This document shows, piece after piece, positions 1 to 10,616 of a DNA stretch of 64,000 bases; within the stretch, counting starts at the first letter, position 1, and each line of letters begins with the position of its first letter. Below the pieces are notes generated by a model. That model had not been told where the DNA came from. It was given only the letters and a program-made list of their open reading frames with translations, and made no database searches. The position numbers and the translations under genes are program-made. Origin of the DNA: Steinernema hermaphroditum (taxonomy: Eukaryota > Nematoda > Chromadorea > Rhabditida > Steinernematidae); contig CM059625.1 of assembly GCA_030435675.1 (NCBI GenBank), positions 3,162,001 through 3,226,000 on the forward strand, read 5' to 3'.

Positions 1-2017
1 GTGTTTATTGTTCGTCTTGTGGCGTCGCCAAATGAATCTGCCCCTCAAAACAGAGTTATATGCCGGCTGACGGCACAGAAAGGAGGTGGCGATTTGTTCC
101 TTTCTTTTCGGTCATTTATTATAGGTAACTTTTGTTATGAAGACGCAGTGATATGGCTTATATTTATAATTCGCTCGAATGTCTAATGGATTACGGGAAT
201 ATATCTACCTTGAACATCTCTGGGAATCAAATAGAATGCTATTTTTAATATTTACTTCTGTTTCCTTATGACTTATAGTATTTTGTCCCTAAGCCACATC
301 CCTTTATACAACGAATCGCCGTTTGGAGGGACGCATTCCGCTTTTGGTTGTCACCGGATCTTTGGTCTCATTCCTCATATTATTACTCATCTTGTTCCCC
401 TCGCCCATTATTCATATTCCACCCGTTCGTTGGATACGGTAGCGAAAACAGGAAAGTGGGCATAATCGGAAATTATTCATCGCTTGTGTTTTCGCGCTTT
501 TCGCCCGGAAAAACGTCACAGCAATATGTGTAATAGCTGTTCGGACCAGCTCAAATAGTTTGGTGTGGAGGCCTGGCCGGATTCGCCTAAGACCTCTAAA
601 CGGCTTCTATCTCACTTGTTAACCATGCTTACGATTACTTTTTGGAGATGTATGAACAAGGGATCATTATATAATAGATTCGAACTAATGTTTTCTTACG
701 GATTTGGGAAATCCTGAATGGAAGAGGAACTTTCAAAGTACACCTCTTTGTCCTTTCCTCGCCCATTATATTCATAGGGTCTATATTGTTGGCCATCGTT
801 TGTGTAGTCCCCTGAATCATGTAGAAAGTCTCTAGCTCAAAAAATTCTACCTAGTTCACAAAATCAAGGGTATAGGTATACGGTTTAGGTATAATAATAA
901 CCTATTTATTTCCATTTCTGAACTCATAAGTTGACTGGCGTCATTGCGCTTGAAGAATATGGTAATTGTGGAAAAGTGATATTTCAAGTTCAGCACTGTG
1001 AGGGCGATGATCGGTCAAATGTCGCTTCTATTTTAATCGTTGCCCTTGCTCACAACGTTCGAACTTACGCGTAAATAAGCAAAAATTTATGATATGATTC
1101 ACGTATGTGTTCTGATGTGTTCGGAAGGACTCAACCTGCGCAAAGTCGACCACACTACGACGTTTTAGTTTATTCTCAGTTACCGAGGTGGCTAATTATG
1201 CAGCTTCTCAACACATTACTGTATGTGCCTCATTCACAGGCATTCTCATAGGGCCGTGAATTGTTCAATGTTTACAATAAAGAGAGGTTGTTCACGATCG
1301 TTTAAGTAGCCGAGTTAGGAACAAAAATTTATTTATGATAGTGCGGTAGGCGATGGATAATGTGGCTCCCCATACCCACAACTAATATGAGAAGTGATAG
1401 TAATGGCGAGTGGTATGTCCCGAGAAAGTAACGAGTTTTCATTGTCCCGTTTCTTGAATATCAGAGCGCTCACTTATCTAAGTGTTTTGCCGCATATTTC
1501 TTCGACTTTACTCCATTCTACTATACAATTTGGAGCCCGATGATGTTCATTATGATGTAATACGCATTGACTTGACAGAAACGTCCCGATGCTTACATGA
1601 ATGGGTTCAATTCTAAATGTTTTCTCCCGGATTTTGTGTAACCTGCCTCGCACAAGTAAATCTCAAAACAGAAAGCAGTTCCGCCTGTGAATGTCCATCA
1701 GAAGTGGGCGCCGTATAATTAGAATTTAATGGGCCGTGTACTCCAAAAAATCAGCATGCGCCAAAGATGTACTTTTGAACAAGAGCCACAATTAATTTCC
1801 TATGTGTAGCGCCGTCTGCTAACGTCCCCAGGAATCCCTTTGTCCTGCGAGTAACCGTGTTTGTGTGTGGGTCGCTTTGAGCGAAATCGAATAAATTTTT
1901 AAGTGGCTTAGTGGATCGGAAGTCAACGAAGCGCCTCTGAGCTGTACTAACGGTCACAAGTACGTTGTTGTGCAGGCCATATTTTGCCATTTTATGTCTC
2001 ATGTCGTGTTTGTAGAC
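1..2017. other. Non-coding or unassigned DNA downstream of the UGT fragment
   Basis: I see no recognisable gene here. The missing 3' half of the minus-strand UDP-glucuronosyltransferase would be expected in this direction, but no UGT signature could be found in the open frames. The ORFs present are short and resemble no family I know. Confidence 0.4.
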
Positions 2018-2023
2018 ACTTAC

Positions 2024-5000
2024 TGACGACGTAGCTCTTCGGACTGGGGATGCCCCACACGTCCGCCAGATTCTCCGTCAGCGATATGGCCAGCGTAACT
2101 ATTTTTGTGCGTATGCCGAGAGCGTGGAATATGCCGAATTGGCAATAGGTGTATCCTTCAGCCATTGCCACGTCGTAATGTTCGGCACGCATGCTTGACA
2201 TCAACTGCTCGTCGTTGGCCATGTCTAAAATTTGGCGACGTGAGCAACGTTTGCGCTGAGCACATACCATGACAGTATTGTACTGAAGTGTTCATGAAGT
2301 AGTCCCAACCGGTAAAATCGAAAGCGAACCCGATGTTGTTGGTGAATACGTCACTTTTGAAGGGCATGTCTGCAAATTTCGTCGCTGTCGTCGCTTTGTA
2401 TTTCGTAATCCGATGGGCTTTAGTTGATCCGTTGGTTTTCTCGTTTGGTGCGTAGTCCGGCATGAATATGTGCTGAATGTAATGACATTGTCACCATGTA
2501 TGTGTATTGAAAATCGTGTATACAACTGCTAATATATCAGGGTGGCCCAGACTTGTAGATAAGCCATCATAACACTTTCTTATTAAGTATATTAAAAGTG
2601 TCTTTAAGGAACCCAATGTTTCGATGGGTGAAACGTTCGAAAGCCTCAAAAATTGTGAGAATATCATTGATTATCACCGAAATATAGCGCTATTGAAGCA
2701 ATGGAATGGACTTCTGAATGCTGAAGGTTCAGACCAACTTTTAATCGCAAAAGTTACTTCTCTTCATACCTGTTTTTGTTTGTTATGGTTCAGCATTATA
2801 CCGTTGTTTTTGATCTTTCCATCTAGTGCACTTGTAGTGCTTTTCTGCGTTTATAAACGTATCGCTCCTATTGGTTCGTTATTCTCCTGGGGATTCTTTG
2901 TGTACATGGAGTATGAGCTCCTCGGATTATGTGATATCACTTGCCCTCACCTCTGTTATAACCATAGGTTGGTCGTGTTTCGAACAGTCATGAATTCTGA
3001 TGCTAAACCACCTCTGTGTTTAGAAGAACTAGAGTTCTGCAAAACTTTCGTTTTCTTGCACGAAACTATAAATTTGCTCCTAACTCTTGCATGCTTTATG
3101 AGCTATAGGAATCAAAGGACATACTAAACTATGCACCGGCGCGTTTTTATCACCTAGTGCAAATAGCATAACACTGTCCTTTGTTTTGATGGAAAGCGCG
3201 TTTGTACCAATTCCAGCAACTTGAGAGCATCGCATCGTTTATGGCGGTCTCCAGGAAAATCTTAGATATTCGTACGTTTCCGCCCCGTTCTTATCATGGA
3301 CTCAAAGCTCAACGTCACTTACCTAATCAAAAGTCTATGTTTTGAAGTGCGTATAAGATGAACAGCCTTTCCGTGTGAACGTTTCACTGCCAGCTCCAAA
3401 TGTGATACGAGCAGTGTTCGGCTTCACCCGCTAGATATAAAAAGCAAAGATCCTGTTGATCTCTTGTAGCTCGTTTTACTTTACGTTAGCAGGTGATTTT
3501 CTGGATTTCACAGATTAGCGCCTGGTTTTTCGACCTCAATGAATTTTTGCAGTCCCTGTTGACCACCCGCGCTGACGCCGGATTATGCAAATATGAATTG
3601 ACAACGCTTGTCCTCATCTCGAACTACGCCCCGAGCATAACATTCAATTGTCTGTTGTAAAACGTTACCCCCTTATTGCCACAAAACCAATTCATGTTTT
3701 CTTCCTCCTTTGCTATGGCGTGAACCTGCACTACCTTCTGTTTTCATCCTATTTACTAGAACATGCGCTTTCTGTTTTTCGAATAGGTGGGTTAATTAAG
3801 AACAGTCTTTCCAGGATGTTTTAATTATTATTTTGTCTTGAACGCGTTAAAAACAACATCCAATTATGTATAAACATAGATGTCTTGTTTTTCGTCGTTA
3901 CTAGCACTCATAGTACGCGATTTCCGCGGAATATTGTCGAAAATAACGAAAAAAAAACAACTGGACTTTTGTGTCAGTCCGAAAATCAGTGATTGAGGGC
4001 CACTACCATATCCTTGAGGTGAAATATAGACGACTCATTCTACGTTTCGTCACTGAACTGCCTGCGCAACTACAATGTGACCCCTAGTTCAATACAATAG
4101 TGCAAGCTGTGCCCTTAATATGACCCGCACAGACATGGATCAGTGCAATAGCTTATGGCTTCTTTACTGTTGCAGCACCCACATAGACTACATTAGTCCA
4201 GATAAAAGTGAGTTGTGCATCGTCTGTTATGTTCCTTGGCTTTCTCATTGACCAACTCTTCTTCATCACAGGACTCAAAATGTAGAGGGCTAAAAATGAG
4301 TGGTTGCATTTTAACCCGAAAAATAGCAGTTCAACTACACAGGCAGTTATTGTTGTGTTGTCAAATGTGACCATGTACGAATAACTCTTAAGGACTATTT
4401 ACATGGTCACATGTGCGTATGAGGCTATGGTTTTTTGAGGTGGACGTTGAGTAATTTATGTCTATTAGTGTGCTAATTTTCAGCTCCACCTAAAGGGGAC
4501 ACTTCACAAGGTTCCATTGCTAGAATAATTCTATGAACTGGTGCAAGTTCATAAATAGGAGCTATATTTAATTTGGCTGTCTTCTTATGATGACTTCCTT
4601 CGCAGACAAAGATCGCCCCACGCTGTCTGCGAACCAGCCGACTTTAAATGTCAACACAGTAATCATCTCCGGACAAACAACACTTGTTGGCGAGGAACTT
4701 ACAATGACGTGCCATTTGGACATGTCCGGAAGAAATGCCAAGAAAATGGCACGCTTTTAGCCCACCTCAATGCACAGTTCAGTAGTTCTCTCACACCCAC
4801 CTAAGATTAGCGACAGCGACATGTATTCCCACGATTTAAACTTGGCCTACTTGGTGCAATTACCCACAGTGCGAACAAAGTGTGGTCTTAGATCCGTTTG
4901 TTTAAACCGAACATTCACTTTTGTGCACTTCTTTGTTTGGTTCCCGTAAATATTAGATTAATTTGTTCTGTGTCACCGTCACCCAATATCCTGAGTCAAC

Positions 5001-5213
5001 CCGAGATTTATTAAGGCTCGACCCTTCCCCTCAGCTCAAATACCCCCAACTCACCACTTCATGTCCAGCTTCGACAAGCACATCGGCGATGGAGCCTTGA
5101 AAATGAATGTGACTGTGGGATAAGGTAGGCGACGCGACCAGTATCTTGTAGGGATCCGTGTGATCCACGAATAGGAACAGAACTGTTAACAGCAGCCAAA
5201 CATAAGACGACAT
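2024..5213 (-). CDS. UDP-glucuronosyl/glucosyltransferase, N-terminal part (3 exons)
   Basis: UGTs transfer a sugar from a UDP-sugar to lipophilic substrates in the ER lumen, typically in detoxification. I model three minus-strand exons: 5213-5055, 2472-2268 and 2224-2024 (188 aa). Exon 1 starts with ATG, a hydrophobic signal peptide and then the family strand KILVASP, HSHIHFQGSIADVLVEAGHEV. The donor is GTGAGT, and exon 2 resumes in phase 0 with HIFMPDYAPNEKTNGS. A 43 nt intron (GTATGT...TTTTAG) joins QYCH to DMANDEQLM. Exon 3 carries the typical AEHYDVAMAEGY, FGIFHALGI and WGIPSPKSYV, and ends at GTAAGT in phase 1. Together these cover the acceptor-binding N-terminal domain. The C-terminal UDP-binding domain and membrane anchor are not seen, so the gene either continues beyond coordinate 1 through a long intron or is truncated. 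Family assignment is secure; completeness is not. Confidence 0.85.
2624..3127 (+). other. Unassigned 167-codon ORF with hydrophobic segments, inside the UGT intron
   Basis: This open frame lies antisense within the first UGT intron. It encodes 167 aa with a strongly hydrophobic middle (roughly residues 48-80, one or two possible membrane spans) and a cysteine-rich tail. I recognise no family. No splice-site pairing or conserved motif supports it, so it may be a chance ORF in AT-rich intronic DNA. Confidence 0.15.
4365..4412. repeat. 13 bp perfect inverted repeat (hairpin)
   Basis: ATGTGACCATGTA at 4365-4377 is repeated as its reverse complement at 4400-4412, separated by 22 nt. It lies in the UGT intron. 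Function unknown; it could be the end of a decayed element. Confidence 0.5.
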
Positions 5214-5729
5214 GACTGACAGTTTATTTTGTTGTCGCCCAATTTATGTCTAATTCTACTGATCTTATCAGTTGTTATTGGACCGTCTGATCACTACATC
5301 TTGGTGTTCTTTGAATTCAACAAACATTTCCAAAGTAAAATGCAGTGGTTATGTAATTAAAATGGTCAAAGTCATTAGGGAATCTAATGAGTCGTTCTCA
5401 CGACGGCAAATCGCCGTCTGGTCAATGTTTAAATGAGTGAATTATTTAGTTTCTTTCGTAGTGATGGTGAATAAGTACTATCTATGCTGCTCGTCCTTTT
5501 TTTTGCTTGTGGTCTGTGCTGTACTTATCTATTCCTCTTTTTTTCAAGCCATATCCAAGAAACACGTCTCACCTCTACTAAAAAAACAACCAAACGGGAT
5601 GGCAAATACCACACAATCCTCTTACGTACAGTTAATCTGGTACATCTTAACGTGTTCTTCAACTGTGGTACTTCGAACCAACAACACCTGGGGAAGATTC
5701 AGAAAACTGGTGGCGGTTTGTTCCTTAAG
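5214..5729. other. UGT upstream region
   Basis: DNA between the UGT start codon and the foldback MITE. It should hold the UGT promoter, but no clear core promoter motif is visible. Short hydrophobic ORFs here run into the MITE and are not credible genes. Confidence 0.35.
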
Positions 5730-5736
5730 TACAGTG

Positions 5737-5759
5737 GCGGCCATATAAATAGATACACC
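5737..5759 (+). repeat. Subterminal motif of the MITE, copy 1 of 2 in the left arm
   Basis: A 23 bp motif beginning GCGGCCATATAAATAG recurs with one mismatch at 5935-5957 and, inverted, twice in the right arm. Paired terminal and subterminal copies are what one expects of transposase-binding sites; that role is inference. Confidence 0.6.
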
Positions 5760-5934
5760 CCAGCGGAGAACTTTTAGTTGCCCAGTTACCCTTGTTTTTG
5801 TTGTATTACTGGGAAGTAATAGGCACTAGTAGGTGCAGAATTTACTGGGAAATCTGAATATGCTGGAAGTTTTCCGTTCGGGACCAAAAAATGGAACCAA
5901 AGAACGTAATACGTTCGGACGGCTCAAATCTAGC

Positions 5935-5957
5935 GCGGCCACATAAATAGATACACC
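5935..5957 (+). repeat. Subterminal motif of the MITE, copy 2 in the left arm
   Basis: GCGGCCACATAAATAG..., 22 of 23 bases identical to the terminal copy at 5737-5759. Confidence 0.6.
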
Positions 5958-6484
5958 TACGTAAAAAGGAAAAAACAGTTGTATTTCATCAGATATGTCT
6001 CAAGAACATTAATACGTGGTAGAATAGGCCTTATTAGGGATAAGAGCTTCAAAACAGCGCTTCCTTCCTTTCATACATGAAAGCCAGAAATTTGTTCAAA
6101 ACGAACCCTATGGCAAGTTCTTAAATTTTGTTGACCGTGGTGGATTCTAGGAAGCGCTGTTTTGAAGCTCTTATCCCTAATAAGGCCTATTCTACCACGT
6201 ATTAATGTTCTTGAGACATATCTGATGAAATACAACTGTTTTTTCCTTTTTACGTAGGTGTATCTATTTTTGTGGCCGCGCTAGATTTGAGCCGTCCGAA
6301 CGTATTACGTTCTTTGGTGCCATTTTTTGGTCCCAAACGGAAAACTTCCAGCATATTCAGATTTCCCAGTAAATTCTGCACCTACTAGTGCCTATTACTT
6401 CCCAGTAATACAACAAAAACAAGGGTAACTGGGCAACTAAAAGTTCTCCGCTGGGGTGTATCTATTTATATGGCCGCCACTGTA

Positions 6485-9400
6485 TATGTAGTCAAACTAA
6501 CAAATTCGATACATTTCTGGTCGACAGAAAACAACTTTAATTTGTAGAGTCGTTGATGTTCTCCCCTTGTTTGATGCAGACGAGAACGACTATGAAAACA
6601 GGTAACTTTAAACAACTTTAAAGTAAGATATGTACCTCGACAACATAATCTAAGAAAGCCTTAATTCCACATTGTAATCTGTGCTGAATTTTGCAAGGCT
6701 GCTCGTAATTGCGGGCACCATATACACCATCTAATGAGCTCAGACCAACGCATAAGATTAGTCTTTGCCTAGTCTCATAATTTCCGCTGTAATTAAGCTT
6801 TGCGACATTCCCAGCCATTAAAAATAGGCTACCGCGTAGGCCGCTTTATACTTTCCGGTGCACTGGATATTCATGTATTTTTGTGTGAACTTAATTGGCA
6901 CCTATTTCCTGTCGCACTCCGCCCCTGATTAACCCGCGTTTGTCGAGTCGGCACAAAATCGGGGCGTCGCAACTTGGCTTGTTATTGTGATATGTAAATG
7001 AGTTGAGTGGTGTGTCTTCGGCACAGAACCCCGCGGGACCAGTGCAGCAGTGTTACTCTTAACACTTTTCATGCCGTGCTATCATCTGTCATACAACGAC
7101 TAAGTTCGCCAATTTTGACGCTACATGGGCGAAGGGCACTTCACCATGATTGCCGCAAGTTCGTCGCTTCAACTCGTCCTCCGTTCGCCTTTTTGTTCCA
7201 TTCTTAATGCCTTGCCCTCATTTGAATAAGACCGCTCGCCTGCACGGGTAACGTGTCCGTTGTTTTCGGCAAGAGATCGTGGCAAAAGGGAGAGCACACG
7301 GATAAACACTCTTTGAGACACTTAGTCGTGACGTCTTCCGCCGTAATAGTACGCTTCACTCGTTTCATGTTCTTCTTCCTTCCATCTTTATGCACCTCTT
7401 TCGGGAGTGCGACACTGTTCGACAATTATCTGGAGTAGTGGTGTTTGGCATCGAGCCACCAAACTCTCCGTTTGTTTATGTTCCGACCTTTTCTGGAGAT
7501 TAGCGGTGGCCGATGGTAAACCACTTAGGCTTTCGGCCTCAACTCCGGATTATCCCTTTAAAAGATCCGTTTATTTTTGTTGTACTTCAAAGTTCAAATC
7601 TGCGCTCAAACATGATGATCTCTCGTCGTAGTTAACGTAGGAAAAGTGTTCGGATATAAAATAACACGGATCGCGAAGAATTGGCCATAAAACGAGGACC
7701 AATAGGATGTTCCATTTAGGCGATACAACCGGATTTGAGCCTGCGTGGCAGGGCCATGATTCACATGCATACGTCTCGTCGAAATGTGTTTTTGAGTGGC
7801 TAATGGCAGTGTAATTTTTGATCTCCTCCTAACCGTCTAGGGTGGAATACAAATCTCGTTTATTCGATTCTCCAACGTCATGATGGTTGCCCTTAGAATG
7901 TCCACTTTCACGGTTAGCAAGTTAATTTTTTGACATCTAGCCAAATTCGGGCGACCGATATTGTACAGAGAAAACCACTGAGTGCATTTAGATTGTATGT
8001 CGCCCGTCTGTGTCTAGCCAACAAAACTATATTCAGAAGCAGACGCTCTTCAAGGCAAAGGCGATTAAATCACTAAGGCCTACTTTGTTTTCCAACATTT
8101 CCATTTTTGCCCTCATTTATTTTGCTACCAACTTCCACCTGCGCTACGTTGTCACAATCCTCTAAATAGATTAAAATAGCAAAGGAAAATCCGTTTTACC
8201 TAGGCGTGTTTTTCACTTTCTTCAACAGGCACATGTTTCTCAGTTTCACTGTGACATTTAATTATAGACGACGGAAACCATTCGTCGCATATTACCTGGG
8301 CTCCGATAATATCTGCATCTCCTATCCTTGGAATGTTTTTCGTGGGGAAACGGAAATCCGCAGTAAGTCCTATCCAATAAAGTGCGAGCTTATGGTGGTA
8401 GTGAAACTCTTGCGGAAAGGCACCGGAAGCCTTTACTCCGATATGCCCTTCCTACGGTCTGCTTTCTCCCTTATTATCACAGCATCGCGATCTCTGTTTT
8501 GGCACATCTTATATACTTTCAAATTTTCCTTTTCTATAGATTCCAGACAATTCCGCGTAGACCTTAACATAGCAACACTCCTTTCTCTATGGTTCGAAAG
8601 CGTGGGAAAAGTTTGGTCGAGAAGCTTAATTATGAATCCATTCAGGCATATAATAACGATGCACTTTTTATACAAAACCGACTGTGTGAAACGGCGGCGT
8701 CTAGACCATTCTGATCTCCTTCGTTACGCTCGAGTTACAGTAATCAATTCAGTCATGATGTTGACCTCTTTCTGCTTCGCTTCGTTGACTTCAAAACACC
8801 TTCTATTCTAAAGAGTTTCGAATAACAACATGGGAAAACGTGAGAAATGCCGATAAATCTCAAGGAACGAGGAAATTCCGGCGGCAAAAAGCGCGGCAAT
8901 TTATTAAAACGAAATAATTTATTCCGTGACAGGTCATATTTTACACAAAGGTCTTATCAGATTTGAGGACGTAGAAAGGCGAACATAAAAGGAGCAACCG
9001 CCGCAGGGCTAATCCAATCAGCGGCGCGCCAAGTTGCGGGGAGGCGCTTAACGTAAGTATCAAAAATCGGTTGTCGAGTTGCCATTCAACGGTTTTCTGT
9101 TTCGTTTCCATGGATTGCACGGCGCGAACTTCCCGTTATGGTCAATATTTTATGAATGACGCTATGAGTTTACACTGCTTGGTGAGGTCATATTTAACTC
9201 GACCGCGTTTTGGGCTCGTTTTGAGAATGGGAAACTAAAGAGTTCTGTAATGTTTTGTTTACTTCACAAATTGAATCTCTTAATCTTTTATACCGTATGG
9301 TTACCAGAAGGTCTGATAGAACTGAGCAAGTAAACCATAATCTAACTAATTTCATCTCGTGCAAAAAACCAAATTACTTCATAATAGTCCACTTTTCCTT

Positions 9401-9710
9401 TAATTCGGATTCTTTGTTATCGAGCCACACTTTCCGCGAAAGCTATTGACCGTGAATCACATAAATTTAAATGATCTCCGTTCGTGTACGTGGAAAAGCG
9501 TACACAGAATCTGTGAGAATATGGAGGCTGAATGTGGTCCATGTGAAAGCGGGCCGTAAGAATGGTTGTATTCTTTGACTTCACGTAGTCCCAGGCATAA
9601 ATGCAAATGATCAATTGATCACAAAGGTAAAGGTCGAACATCAGTTTTTCCGGTTTTCTAGTGCTTTTTCTGATCTGTGTTTAATGAAACCTTCAAGAGA
9701 TTTCTTTGAT
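6485..9710. other. Intergenic DNA without a recognised gene
   Basis: Between the MITE and the first exon of the plus-strand GPCR I recognise no conserved gene. A 201-codon open frame at 8206-8811 is listed separately. A minus-strand ORF at 6818-6618 ends near a possible donor (GTACAT) but matches no family I know. Confidence 0.35.
8206..8811 (+). other. Unassigned 201-codon open frame
   Basis: One of the longest uninterrupted frames in the window outside the retrotransposon, starting at GTG with an ATG at codon 10. The product would be basic and rich in Phe, Ser, Arg and Leu, with hydrophobic patches but no motif I recognise. The opposite strand is also open over part of it (8675-8433). A stop-free run this long is somewhat unlikely by chance at this base composition, but no homology or splice signals support it. 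Treat it as a candidate only. Confidence 0.18.
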
Positions 9711-9717
9711 TAGGGCA

Positions 9718-9809
9718 ATGGAATCTCGCTGGAGCGACAAAGCGTGTTTGAAGATTTCCCTCGACACGATCCGATACCTTGACCTTTGCGAAATGAACAG
9801 CAAGTCTGC
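9718..9809 (+). CDS. Candidate alternative first exon of the DMSR-type GPCR
   Basis: TTGATTAG (a possible acceptor, ending at 9713) is followed closely by ATG at 9718 and 30 codons starting MESRWSDKACLKIS, then GC|GTAAGT. The exon ends in phase 2, exactly as the exon at 10617-10702 does, and both end with an Ala codon started by GC. Joined to exon 11762 it reads on in frame (SA then SYQVVHRYL). Joined to the exon at 10617 it would hit a stop at once. The two therefore look like mutually exclusive first exons giving different extracellular N-termini. Its use is inferred from splice signals only. Confidence 0.45.
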
Positions 9810-10606
9810 GTAAGTAAGGCCCTCATTACTAGATTCGGAACCACAGATTCATGTGATACGGAATCCGTTCTGTTCCTGAAGGTACCTTGATTGCATCACA
9901 ATAGACCTACGTGTAAATGATTGATCGGGTTTCTGAATGAATCAGGTGAACAAGAACACTTTCTGTTACTGTTAGCCCATTAACCATTAGCTCTATCCTC
10001 GAACAGGTGATTCAATGGATGGTTTTTTGTACCTAAAGCATATGCTCGTTAATTGCAGCGTATGACCACTATCCTGCTGGTCACATTATAGATTTAAATT
10101 ACTAAAGTTCTTATGTCGTCCGAACTTCAAAACACCTGTTTGAAAACAAAAAATCACTTTCTAGAATGAGCCTAGAGCCCTTGGCACTCTGTTGATGAAT
10201 CGAAGAATTAATTACCGAGGGCGATTGCATCGTTCATTCCATGTTGTTTCTTCATGTATGCCCACGGTGTGTCCCATTCACAGAGTCACGAAAGTAAGCC
10301 GATATACGAAAATGCGCTTTTAATCCCCGCGGCTTGTCATAAGCCAAGTCGCCAATGCGACTCTTCGCCTCGTCAGTTCCTACCTCCCTTTCAGAAGCAG
10401 TGAATCACCTAAATTGGCCGATAATTGCTCGATTGTTGCCGGGTCCATAATTCGCTTCCGTTGCGGCCGTCCATGTTAAGCCTATTAATGGTGACTGGTC
10501 CTTGACATGTTCCGTTTACAAACGTCGTTTCTCAAATTGACGACTGCGCGTGCGCATGAATCTATTATGAGCGCGCTGCTGTAGCAACGCAGCTGATCTG
10601 TTCACT

Positions 10607-10616
10607 TCCATTTCAG
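10607..10616 (+). promoter_or_regulatory. Probable spliced-leader trans-splice acceptor
   Basis: TCCATTTCAG directly precedes the ATG at 10617 with no spacer. In nematodes a strong acceptor abutting the start codon usually marks SL addition. It could alternatively be a cis acceptor from an untranslated exon. Confidence 0.5.

Larger units (their letters stand above)
2473..5054 (-). other. First intron of the UGT gene
   Basis: A 2.58 kb intron between GTGAGT (5054-5049) and TTCAG (ending at 2473), far longer than the other introns in this window. It holds an unassigned plus-strand ORF (2624-3127) and a 13 bp hairpin near 4.37 kb. No transposon was recognised in it. Confidence 0.6.
5732..6482. 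mobile_element. 751 bp foldback MITE, Tc1/mariner-type ends, TA target duplication
   Basis: Two inverted arms of 334 bp (5732-6065 and 6149-6482) flank an 83 bp centre. The ends are CAGTGGCGGCCA...TGGCCGCCACTG and are bordered by TA on both sides (5730-5731 and 6483-6484). The arms differ at only a few positions, so the insertion is young or is kept alike by conversion. No transposase is encoded, so it would need enzyme in trans, probably from a Tc1/mariner-type element judging by the CAGTG end and TA target. Each arm contains the terminal motif a second time about 200 bp inside. Confidence 0.9.

Noticed and set aside
2158..2463. Apparent frameshift in UGT exon 2
   Set aside because: Two overlapping frames each carry UGT-like sequence, but a 43 nt intron with GTATGT and TTTTAG joins them in phase. 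No frameshift is needed.
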